5,632 bases of DNA from Phycisphaerales bacterium (GCA_028288875.1 JAQGHK010000645.1:1-5632); one strand, 5' to 3'; counted from the first letter of the stretch, positions 1-4,956 are shown. Notes: generated by a model from the sequence alone, not told the origin. Translations and numbers: made by a program.

Positions 1-43
1 CGTGAACGCCAGCCCGATCTGGCTTCGGAAGCTTTGTCGCCGC

Positions 44-110
44 AAGCCCTCACGCCAGCCCGCGTGCCTGCGGCACCTCCCGGCCATACCGGGCGAGGGA
101 GCCAGAGGCC
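44..110 (+). repeat. Repeat copy A, degenerate and carrying an insertion
   Basis: It begins AAGCCCTCAC and ends CCGGCCATACCGGGCGAGGG then AGCCAGA, matching the arm and hairpin of copies D and E further right. The middle of the arm (CCTAACC in other copies) is replaced by about 20 bases containing a small hairpin, GTGCC-TGC-GGCAC at about 65-77. The loop is the same as in D and E, so A appears to belong to that subfamily but to have decayed or been interrupted. Confidence 0.7.
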
Positions 111-148
111 GCGACGCCAAGAGGTGCCTCGCTCTGACACCCCTTCTA

Positions 149-246
149 GAGCAGAGTGCATCTTCGTGTAGCCGCGAGCTTGCTCGCGCGTCGTGGCAGA
201 AACACGAGCAAGCTCGCGGCTACGCCGCTACGCGAAGACTCCGCTC
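149..246. repeat. Long imperfect palindrome, possible terminator or small repeat element
   Basis: The inner arms are a perfect 19-bp inverted repeat, starting GTAGCCGCGAGC at 168-186 and returning at 205-223, separated by 18 bases. The outer arms continue imperfectly: TCTTCG then GTAG at 161-170 against CTACGCGAAGA at 228-238, and GAGCAGAG against CTCCGCTC. A third partial copy of the arm (GCGAGCAAG) lies at 260-268. As RNA this would form a very stable hairpin just past the stop codon of the minus-strand zinc-ribbon gene. It has no U-run, so a terminator role is only possible. Its size and symmetry also suit a dispersed MITE- or REP-like element. Confidence 0.65.
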
Positions 247-298
247 TTGCCGGCGCGGTGCGAGCAAGATCCGATGCACACGTTGATGGAAGTGAGTT

Positions 299-835
299 CT
301 ACCGCTGCCCGATGATCCCAAAGTACGCCAGCGCGATGATTACCAGCAGTACGCCGCCGAACACCACCAGGCGCACCACCGATTGCTTCTGCGCCTCGGC
401 GTGGATCGCCGCACCCGGCGGCGGGGCTTTGTATTTTTTAAGCTCTTTCATCTCCGCCGCGCAGCGTTTGCACATCACCGACCCGTTGTAGGTGGTGATG
501 CCTTCGCTGCGGAGTTTGCGCCCACATTCGGGGCACGGGATGAGCGTGGGGTCGTCACTCGCCGCGTTCTCGGCCTCGGCGCACTTCACGCAGATGTACC
601 CGCGTGAGTCCTTCAGGCGGCGGTGGCCTTTGAGGTCTTTGCCGCAGGATCGGCAGATTTTTTCGCCGGTCGTCGAAGGCTCCGGCCCGCTGGCCACCAT
701 CGGCTCTGGCGGGTTTTCGCTCGGCGCAGCAACGCTCGTTCGTCGGGGCTCGAAGCAGCGGCACACTTGCCGACCACTCCCGGGCTCACCGCCGATCACG
801 CCCCCGCAATCCGGACAAATCAGTTCTTCCGACAT
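299..835 (-). CDS. Tail-anchored protein with three zinc ribbons, function unknown
   Basis: A 178-residue protein starting MSEELICPDCGG. Three zinc-ribbon-like cysteine sets are visible. The first is C7-x2-C10 with C25-x-C27, the second is C61-x2-C64 with C82-x2-C85, and the third is C101-x2-C104 with C122-x2-C125. The last two share the same CxxC-x17-CxxC layout and look like a duplicated unit. A proline- and serine-rich linker (about 30-58) separates the first from the rest. Residues about 153-174 (VVRLVVFGGVLLVIIALAYF) form a single hydrophobic helix very near the C-terminus, so the protein is probably tail-anchored with the ribbons in the cytoplasm. There is no signal peptide. The ATG at 835 is preferred over an in-frame GTG at 844 because the 844 start would only add MLF. 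No strong Shine-Dalgarno is seen, but a good -10 box lies upstream. No enzymatic function is apparent; a scaffold or nucleic-acid/protein-binding role is inference. Confidence 0.82.
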   Translation of the reverse strand: MSEELICPDCGGVIGGEPGSGRQVCRCFEPRRTSVAAPSENPPEPMVASGPEPSTTGEKICRSCGKDLKGHRRLKDSRGYICVKCAEAENAASDDPTLIPCPECGRKLRSEGITTYNGSVMCKRCAAEMKELKKYKAPPPGAAIHAEAQKQSVVRLVVFGGVLLVIIALAYFGIIGQR

Positions 836-869
836 GAACAACACCGCAAAACATCAGGCACGAAACATC

Positions 870-873
870 GAGG
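870..873 (+). promoter_or_regulatory. Shine-Dalgarno deciding the GNAT start
   Basis: GAGG lies five bases before the ATG at 879. It supports that start over the longer open frame beginning near 492, whose first 129 codons are antisense to the zinc-ribbon gene. Confidence 0.5.
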
Positions 874-878
874 TTGGT

Positions 879-1442
879 ATGCCAATTATAGCATCATTTT
901 GTGCGAATTTTCTACCCGGTTTAATTGAAGTGACACCGGGCACGCGGCAGGATTATCAGACGTTAGCCCGGTTTCATTATCTGCCGAAACGTCCGGCCAC
1001 GTGGGCCGCAATCGTCGCGGCGCGCTGGCAGCCCGACGTCGGCCCGCCGCGCACCATCGGCGTGGCAATATTGTCGCACCCCTCCGCCCTTCACCGCACC
1101 CGCCACCGCGTGTTCGGCCTTCGTCCGATGCGTTTCGGCCAGCGCCTGCACTGGGTGAACGCGAATCTCCGTACCGTCAGCCGGGTGATCATCCACCCGC
1201 AGTTCCGCGGCATCGGCCTGAGCACGCCGCTGATCGAGGCCGCCATCGCCGCGTGTCCGACGCGCTATGTCGAAGCGTCGGCGCGCATGGGCCGCGCGCA
1301 TCCATTGTTCGAACGCGCGGGCTTCACGCGCGTCGAACCGCTGACGGTGGATGAAGCGATCTACTACTGGCGAGAGACGCCGTCACCTCGCCCGCCTCCG
1401 GTCCCCTCGCCCGTTGTACGAAACGGGAGAGGGTTAGGGTGA
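879..1442 (+). CDS. GNAT-family N-acetyltransferase, related to the GNAT domain of COG2401 ABC-ATPase fusions
   Basis: A 187-residue protein. The clearest signature is the acetyl-CoA binding motif A in SRVIIHPQFRGIGLSTPLI (about 101-119), with Q108-x2-G111-x-G113 (Q/RxxGxG/A) after a beta strand. It is followed by a motif-B-like segment, AHPLFERAGF (140-149). The N-terminal part (TRQDYQTLARFHYLPKRPAT, about 22-41) and the ARMG segment (135-138) resemble the acetyltransferase domain that, in COG2401 proteins, is fused to an ABC ATPase. Here it stands alone. The substrate is unknown. The start is ATG 879 with GAGG upstream. The last 20 or so residues (TPSPRPPPVPSPVVRNGRGLG) are translated from repeat copy B, which also supplies the TGA stop. 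The native C-terminus probably lay near YYWRE (162-166). The terminase-like gene follows on the same strand, separated by the repeat pair, so co-transcription is plausible but not shown. Confidence 0.78.
   Translation: MPIIASFCANFLPGLIEVTPGTRQDYQTLARFHYLPKRPATWAAIVAARWQPDVGPPRTIGVAILSHPSALHRTRHRVFGLRPMRFGQRLHWVNANLRTVSRVIIHPQFRGIGLSTPLIEAAIAACPTRYVEASARMGRAHPLFERAGFTRVEPLTVDEAIYYWRETPSPRPPPVPSPVVRNGRGLG
885..890 (-). promoter_or_regulatory. -10 box for the zinc-ribbon gene
   Basis: The minus strand reads TATAAT exactly, in a locally AT-rich stretch within GC-rich DNA. A start of transcription near 878 would give a leader of about 40 bases before the ATG at 835. The -35 is weak, with no close TTGACA at 16-18 bases. 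The box lies inside the first codons of the divergent GNAT gene, so the two transcription starts must interfere or overlap. Confidence 0.5.
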
Positions 1443-1447
1443 GGGCG
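1397..1447 (-). repeat. Repeat copy B, overlapping the 3' end of the GNAT gene
   Basis: It reads TCCGGTCCCCTCGCCCGTT, then a loop, then AACGGGAGAGGG and the conserved arm TTAGGGTGAGGGCG. The stem is 12 bp (1404-1415 with 1422-1433) with one mismatch and loop GTACGA. Its orientation is opposite to copy C. The GNAT stop TGA (1440-1442) lies in the arm. Confidence 0.85.
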
Positions 1448-1526
1448 AGCGTCAAGACCACATCAAGCGCAGACCTTTTAGCCCGACGACGAGCGCGCGT
1501 TTGCACTTCAATTCGATTGGTCGTCG
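1448..1526. other. 79-bp core between inverted repeats B and C
   Basis: This segment separates two inverted repeat copies. It contains a short inverted repeat, CCGACGAC (1483-1490) with GTCGTCGG (1520-1527), and no gene. Copies B and C plus this core make a symmetric unit of about 177 bp lying between the GNAT and terminase-like genes. I see no clear remnant of a nuclease gene in it. Confidence 0.5.
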
Positions 1527-1579
1527 GCCCTCACCCTAACCCTCTCCCGTGAATCCACGGGAGAGGGGATCAGACGCCG
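1527..1579 (+). repeat. Repeat copy C, overlapping the 5' end of the terminase-like frame
   Basis: It reads GCCCTCACCCTAACC and then a perfect 12-bp stem, 1540-1551 with 1556-1567, with loop AATC. It ends GGGGATCAGACGCCG. The loop-proximal pairs are GTG/CAC, where copies D and E have GG/CC. The GTG of the stem (1549) is the first possible start codon of the downstream open frame. Confidence 0.87.
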
Positions 1580-1646
1580 CGCGAGCGCGGCTTCACTTCA
1601 CGTCTCCACATCCTCGTTGTCATCCTCCCACCCCAACTCCCACCCC

Positions 1647-1650
1647 GGAG
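1647..1650 (+). promoter_or_regulatory. Possible Shine-Dalgarno for a CTG start of the terminase-like gene
   Basis: GGAG is followed by six bases and then CTG (1657), just before the conserved part of the protein begins. CTG starts are rare, so this is tentative. It is offered because no ATG, GTG or TTG in frame nearby has a well-spaced ribosome binding site. Confidence 0.3.
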
Positions 1651-1656
1651 CCCGCC

Positions 1657-3078
1657 CTGACTGAGAACGAAACGCCTTGCCGCACGCCGGATGAATTACA
1701 TGCCTGGATCGTTCGCCATGCGGAGATGCACATTCCGCGATTTCCCGTCTGTCCGAATCACAATGCGCCGTTCGAGTACGTCCGCCGGGCCTATTTCGAG
1801 CCCAGCGCCGATCAAATCGTCTGGGCCCCGCGCGGCGGCGGAAAAACCTCGCTGGCGGCGCTCGTCACCGTGCTCGATCTCCTGCACAAGCCCGGCATTT
1901 CCGTCCGCATTCTTGGCGGCAGCCTGGAGCAGAGCCTACGCATGTGGGAACACCTGATTCCATTCATGGAAAAGATCGATAAGACGCAGATCGTCAATCC
2001 GAAAGCGCTCGCCCGCAAATTGAAGCTAGAAAACAAATCCACCGCCGCCGTGCTCACGCAAAGCCAGCGCAGCGTCCGCGGAATTCGCGTGCAGAAGGTG
2101 CGGTGCGATGAGATCGAACTGTTCGACCCGCTGGTGTGGGAGGCCGCCCAGCTCACCACGCGCAGCACCGGCATGCACGGCAATTCAAAAGGCGCCCCCG
2201 TACGCGGATCGATCGAGGCGCTCTCCACCCTGCACAAGCCGTTCGGCCTGATGCGGCAACTGGTGGACGATGCCGTCGCGACCGGCCGCGTGTTGGTGCG
2301 GTGGTGCCTGCTCGATGTGCTGGAACGCTGCCCGCCGGAACGCCAGTGCAGCGGCTGTCCGCTCTGGGATGAATGCCGTGGCGTGGCCAAGGAACGGGCC
2401 GAGGGATTCGTCAGCATTGACGACGCCATCGCGCAGAAATCCCGCGTCTCGCTGGACGTGTGGAACACCGAAATGCTCTGCCGCCGCCCCAGCACGCGCG
2501 GGCTGGTGTTTCCGATGTTCGATCCGACCGAGCACATTCGCGTGGACGCGCCGTTCGACCTGCGCGAGGCCGACTGGTCGCTGGCGATGGACTTCGGCTA
2601 CTCCGCCCCGTTCGTCTGCCTCTGGATCGCCCGCTGCGGAGAGGCGGTGTACGTCGTCGATGAATACCTGCAGGAGCAGCGCACGGTCGACCAGCATTTG
2701 AACGAGCTACGCAAGCGCCCCTGGCCGCCGACCACGCGCGTGGCCTGCGACCCCGCCGGCAACGGCAAAAGCGACCAGACCGCCCGCAGCAACATCGACC
2801 TGCTGAAAGCGTCCGGCTACCGTGTGAAAACCCGCGCCAGCCTGATCGTGGATGGCCTGGAATTAGTCCGCGCCGCCCTCAAATCCGCCAGCGGGGCCGT
2901 GCGGCTGCAAATCCATCCCCGCTGCACGAAACTGATCCGGGCCATGCAGAGCTATCACTACGCCACCGATCGCAGTGAACTACCGGAGAAGGACGGCACG
3001 CATGATCATCCGATCGATGCTCTTCGCTATTTTTACGTCAATCAGCAGACGGCAACGGTGAAGCCGCGAACGTACTGA
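1657..3078 (+). CDS. Terminase large subunit-like protein (DNA-packaging ATPase plus RNase H-fold nuclease)
   Basis: The frame is open from a GTG at 1549 (509 residues), but residues 1-36 of that frame are translated repeat copy C and a proline/threonine-rich run. I place the start at CTG 1657, six bases after GGAG (1647-1650), giving 473 residues. ATG 1726 is an alternative, and GTG 1549 cannot be excluded. Positions below count from GTG 1549. The ATPase has a Walker A motif, APRGGGKTS (93-101), a Walker B motif, VRCDEIE (184-190, with D188 E189), and a possible coupling motif, ALSTLHKPFG (224-233). The nuclease has the acidic residues of TerL: D348 in AMDFGYS, E372 in VVDEYLQ, D401 in ACDPAGNGK and D487 or D490 in HDHPIDALRY. 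Between the domains lies a cysteine cluster, C261-x5-C267-x2-C270-x5-C276, unusual for phage TerL but resembling planctomycete terminase-like proteins as I recall them. The length is normal for TerL and no active-site residue is missing. No portal, capsid or small terminase gene is in view. It may be an orphan chromosomal version or part of an element extending outside the window. Confidence 0.83.
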   Translation: MTENETPCRTPDELHAWIVRHAEMHIPRFPVCPNHNAPFEYVRRAYFEPSADQIVWAPRGGGKTSLAALVTVLDLLHKPGISVRILGGSLEQSLRMWEHLIPFMEKIDKTQIVNPKALARKLKLENKSTAAVLTQSQRSVRGIRVQKVRCDEIELFDPLVWEAAQLTTRSTGMHGNSKGAPVRGSIEALSTLHKPFGLMRQLVDDAVATGRVLVRWCLLDVLERCPPERQCSGCPLWDECRGVAKERAEGFVSIDDAIAQKSRVSLDVWNTEMLCRRPSTRGLVFPMFDPTEHIRVDAPFDLREADWSLAMDFGYSAPFVCLWIARCGEAVYVVDEYLQEQRTVDQHLNELRKRPWPPTTRVACDPAGNGKSDQTARSNIDLLKASGYRVKTRASLIVDGLELVRAALKSASGAVRLQIHPRCTKLIRAMQSYHYATDRSELPEKDGTHDHPIDALRYFYVNQQTATVKPRTY

Positions 3079-3114
3079 AACCGCGAACGTATTGAATCCG
3101 CGAACCGGTATGCC
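3064..3114 (+). repeat. 17-bp tandem repeat spanning the terminase-like stop codon
   Basis: Three consecutive units begin CCGCGAAC at 3064, 3081 and 3098. The first two differ at only two positions (CCGCGAACGTACTGAAA and CCGCGAACGTATTGAAT). The third matches for its first eight bases and then diverges. The first unit encodes the last residues and TGA of the terminase-like protein, so the array looks like a slippage duplication of the gene's end. It runs up to the outer end of repeat copy D. Confidence 0.8.
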
Positions 3115-3115
3115 C

Positions 3116-3165
3116 TCTGGTCCCCTCTCCCGGTATGGCCGGGAGAGGGTTAGGGTGAGGGCTTC
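3116..3165 (-). repeat. Repeat copy D (left inverted repeat of the DUF559 cassette)
   Basis: It has a perfect 11-bp stem, CCCTCTCCCGG (3123-3133) with CCGGGAGAGGG (3139-3149), around loop TATGG, then the arm TTAGGGTGAGGGCTTC. The TTA at 3150-3152 is the TAA stop of the DUF559 gene read on the minus strand. The hairpin lies between the convergent ends of the terminase-like and DUF559 genes and could stop transcription from either side, although no U-run follows it. Confidence 0.9.
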
Positions 3166-3518
3166 ACCGCCGCGAGGATGCAGCTGCAGACGTCCTTCAC
3201 GTTCCGCACAACGTCACCCGCATAAAAGCGAATCACCCGCCAGCCTAAAGCCTCGAGCGCCTTGGTTCGCTCTTCGTCATAAGCAACGGCGTCGTCATCG
3301 TCATGCTGCTTCCCATCGACTTCTACGATCAGCTTGCACGCCTCAGATGCGAAGTCCGCGATGTAATTTCCGATGGGGAATTGTCGGCGGAACTTCAGAC
3401 CATCTAGGCGGCGATCACGAAGCTCATACCAGAGTTTGCGTTCGGCGTCGGATGGTGCCTTGCGCATTTCCCTGGCACGGTTCTGAAGTTTGGAGGTGTT
3501 TTCGCGTGGATTGATCAA
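3150..3518 (-). CDS. DUF559-domain endonuclease (Vsr-like PD-(D/E)XK fold)
   Basis: A 122-residue protein, the usual size for a free-standing DUF559 protein and so apparently complete. The family landmarks are in order: RAREMRKAPSDAERKLWYELR (about 14-34); RRQFPIGNYIADFAS (44-58) with the probable catalytic D55; LIVEVDGKQH (63-72) with E66, D68 and H72; then LEALGWRVIRFYAGDVVRNV (88-107). The fold is related to the very-short-patch repair endonuclease Vsr and restriction endonucleases. Nuclease activity is expected but the DNA target is unknown. The start is TTG 3518, since the first in-frame ATG (residue 18) would remove part of the N-terminal helix. The final residues KPSP and the TAA stop come from repeat copy D. 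An unusual DDDD run (73-76) follows the active-site strand. The gene lies in a candidate mobile cassette, so its role may be linked to the flanking repeats. A stray host-defence or repair nuclease is the alternative. Confidence 0.88.
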   Translation of the reverse strand: MINPRENTSKLQNRAREMRKAPSDAERKLWYELRDRRLDGLKFRRQFPIGNYIADFASEACKLIVEVDGKQHDDDDAVAYDEERTKALEALGWRVIRFYAGDVVRNVKDVCSCILAAVKPSP

Positions 3519-3523
3519 CGGTC

Positions 3524-3573
3524 GAAGCCCTCACCCTAACCCTCTCCCGGCCATACCGGGCGAGGGGACCAGA
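3524..3573 (+). repeat. Repeat copy E (right inverted repeat of the DUF559 cassette)
   Basis: It reads GAAGCCCTCACCCTAACC, stem 3540-3550 with 3556-3566 (one mismatch), loop CCATA, then GGGGACCAGA. It is the reverse complement of copy D apart from one base. It lies 18 bases past the TAA of the NADH dehydrogenase gene, so its hairpin may also mark the 3' end of that transcript. Confidence 0.9.
3528..3535 (-). promoter_or_regulatory. Repeat-derived ribosome binding site for the DUF559 gene
   Basis: On the minus strand copy E reads GGTGAGGG, then nine bases, then TTG (3518). GAGGG is well placed for a Shine-Dalgarno and GGTGA also pairs with the 16S tail. No other candidate lies between the repeat and the start, so the repeat arm itself probably supplies the site. 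Confidence 0.45.
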
Positions 3574-3591
3574 TGCCGTTCGCGCGGTGGA

Positions 3592-4956
3592 TTATACCGT
3601 GATTCGTTCGGCGGGCCGCACTGCTTCCGGCTTTTCTTCCTTCGGCGTTTCCGGCGAAAAGCGTTTCGCCAGCTTCGCAAACGCCATGACATCGCGGGCG
3701 GTGTACAGCTGTTCGTAATCGCGGGCGAAGAACAGGTCGAGCGTCCATGACAAGGCCACGCGCAGTTTCTTTGCCAGCCGCGGCAGCTTCGCGACGTAGA
3801 CCGTGCGCCACATCCACCAAGCGAAAAAGCCGCTGAACTGGAAGCCAAAGACGGTGGCCACGCCGGTGTGGTGGCCGATGCTGGCGAGCTGGCCGATGGT
3901 GGTGAACTTGAAGGGCTCCAGCGGTTGGCCATCAATGTGGGCGATGAGATTCTGCGCCGCGTGGGTCGCCTGCCGCAATCCATGCTGGGCCGTGCCGGGT
4001 TGCGGCAGGCCGGTTTTGAAATCGGGCACCGACGCGCAATCGCCGACGGCCCAGAGGTTCTCGTGGCCAGTGACGCGCAGCGTGTTGTCGACCTTGATCC
4101 GGCCTTTCTCTTTGGCCAGCGGCAGCGGCTCGATCACCGGGCTGGGCTTCACGCCGGCGGTCCAGATCAGCGTGTGCGCGGGGAAGGTGAGGCCGTCGGT
4201 GATCGTGACGACCGAGTCGCTGTAACCCGTCACCCGCTGGCCGGTGAGGACTTCCACGTTGCGTTCGATCAATTTCTTCTGAGCATACAGGCCGAGCTTT
4301 TCGCCGAGTTCCGGCAGCACCACTTCGCCGGGGTGGATCAGCACGACGCGGACTTTTTCGTTCCGCAGTTCGGGGTACAGCTCAATGGCATCACGCACAA
4401 AATCATTCACCGCACCGATGGTTTCCACGCCGGCGAACCCGCCGCCGGCGCAGACGAAGGTGAGGAACTTTTCCCGCTCGGCCGCATCGGGTTCCAGGGA
4501 CGCCTGCTCCAGCATCGCCAGCATGCGGTTGTGGAGCAGCGCGGCGTCACTGATCGATTTCATCGTGACGGCGGTGTCTTCCAGATTGGCGATGTTGAAA
4601 AAATTGGAGGTCGATCCGACGGCCAGGATCAGGTGGTCGAACTCAAACTCGAGCGGCCGTTTCCGCAGGCCGCGCGTGCAGATGACTTTCTTCGCCTCCA
4701 GATCAACGCGGGTGACATCGGCTTCGACGAAGCGCACGCGTTTGAGCATGCGGCGCAGCGGGTTGACGATGTCGGTCGGATTCAAATCGCCGGCGGCGAC
4801 CTCGTGCAGCATCGGCGTGAAGAGCAGGAAATTGTCTTCGCTGATGAGCGTGACCTGCAGATCGTCGCGGTGCTTCAGGCGTTTATCGAGTTCCAGCGCC
4901 GCATACACGCCGCCGAAGCCGCCGCCGAGGATGAGGATTCTGGTTTTCGTCGGCAT
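3592..4956 (-). CDS. ndh: Type II NADH dehydrogenase (NDH-2), FAD-dependent
   Basis: A 454-residue membrane-associated flavoprotein predicted to pass electrons from NADH to quinone without pumping protons. The N-terminal FAD-binding Rossmann motif is ILILGGGFGGVYAALEL (7-23, with G11, G13, G16). The NAD-binding motif is CAGGGFAGVETIGA (169-182). The segment LIWTAGVKPSP (263-273) and the FAD-contacting WAVGDCAS (302-309, D306) are typical, as is the quinone-side AQHGLRQATHAAQNL (323-337). The C-terminal part has a hydrophobic, aromatic-rich stretch (about 372-411, including FFAWWMWRTVYVAKLP) that should bind the membrane surface. The last 20 or so residues are a charged tail. The length is normal for NDH-2. 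ATG 4956 is chosen because the Rossmann strand starts just after it; GTG codons at 4983 and 4977 would add nine or seven residues. No strong Shine-Dalgarno is visible. A related quinone-reducing flavoprotein of the same superfamily is the only real alternative. Confidence 0.93.
   Translation of the reverse strand: MPTKTRILILGGGFGGVYAALELDKRLKHRDDLQVTLISEDNFLLFTPMLHEVAAGDLNPTDIVNPLRRMLKRVRFVEADVTRVDLEAKKVICTRGLRKRPLEFEFDHLILAVGSTSNFFNIANLEDTAVTMKSISDAALLHNRMLAMLEQASLEPDAAEREKFLTFVCAGGGFAGVETIGAVNDFVRDAIELYPELRNEKVRVVLIHPGEVVLPELGEKLGLYAQKKLIERNVEVLTGQRVTGYSDSVVTITDGLTFPAHTLIWTAGVKPSPVIEPLPLAKEKGRIKVDNTLRVTGHENLWAVGDCASVPDFKTGLPQPGTAQHGLRQATHAAQNLIAHIDGQPLEPFKFTTIGQLASIGHHTGVATVFGFQFSGFFAWWMWRTVYVAKLPRLAKKLRVALSWTLDLFFARDYEQLYTARDVMAFAKLAKRFSPETPKEEKPEAVRPAERITV

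Larger units (their letters stand above)
1..298. other. Gene-poor, repeat-rich stretch at the left edge
   Basis: No convincing gene is seen here. On the plus strand a frame open from base 1 ends at a TAG at 169-171 and could be the tail of a gene entering from the left (it begins RERQPDLASEALSP), but most of it runs through repeat sequence. The stretch contains a degenerate copy of the window's main palindromic repeat (44-110) and a second, unrelated imperfect palindrome (about 149-246). Both lie downstream of the minus-strand zinc-ribbon gene that ends at 299. Confidence 0.5.
3116..3573. mobile_element. Candidate 458-bp mobile cassette: DUF559 nuclease between 50-bp inverted repeats
   Basis: The unit consists of copy D (3116-3165), a single minus-strand DUF559 gene, and copy E (3524-3573). 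D and the complement of E are identical at 49 of 50 positions, the difference being T against G in the stem. The outer ends are TCTGGTCCCC and GGGGACCAGA. The gene fills the space almost completely. Its stop codon is in D and its TTG start lies six bases from E. No other transposase is present. A TGCC follows E and also lies just before D, but GCC(G) follows other copies too, so it may be part of the repeat and not a target duplication. Mobility is inferred from structure only; the alternative is a nuclease gene that happened to lie between two REP-like insertions. Confidence 0.5.

Noticed and set aside
2..286. 94-codon frame from a GTG at the left edge
   Set aside because: It is largely translated repeat and palindrome sequence, with arginine- and cysteine-rich composition and no motif.
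492..878. N-terminal extension of the GNAT frame by 129 codons
   Set aside because: It is antisense to the zinc-ribbon gene and shows no domain. ATG 879 has a Shine-Dalgarno and fits the fold's start.
1812..2537. 241-codon minus-strand frame within the terminase-like gene
   Set aside because: It is a shadow of a gene with intact Walker and nuclease motifs; its serine- and arginine-rich translation has no recognisable domain.
3092..3514. Plus-strand frame opposite the DUF559 gene
   Set aside because: It begins in repeat sequence and is antisense to a clear DUF559 protein.
3534..3539. Telomere-like CCCTAA/TTAGGG in the repeat arm
   Set aside because: There is only one unit per copy and no tandem array, so the match to eukaryotic telomere sequence is coincidental.
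44..3573. The repeats as a CRISPR array
   Set aside because: The copies are in both orientations, widely and unevenly spaced, and separated by genes.
3111..3578. TGCC on both sides of the cassette as a target-site duplication
   Set aside because: GCCG also follows repeat copies A and C, so at least part of this match may belong to the repeat itself. Four bases is too short to argue from one instance.
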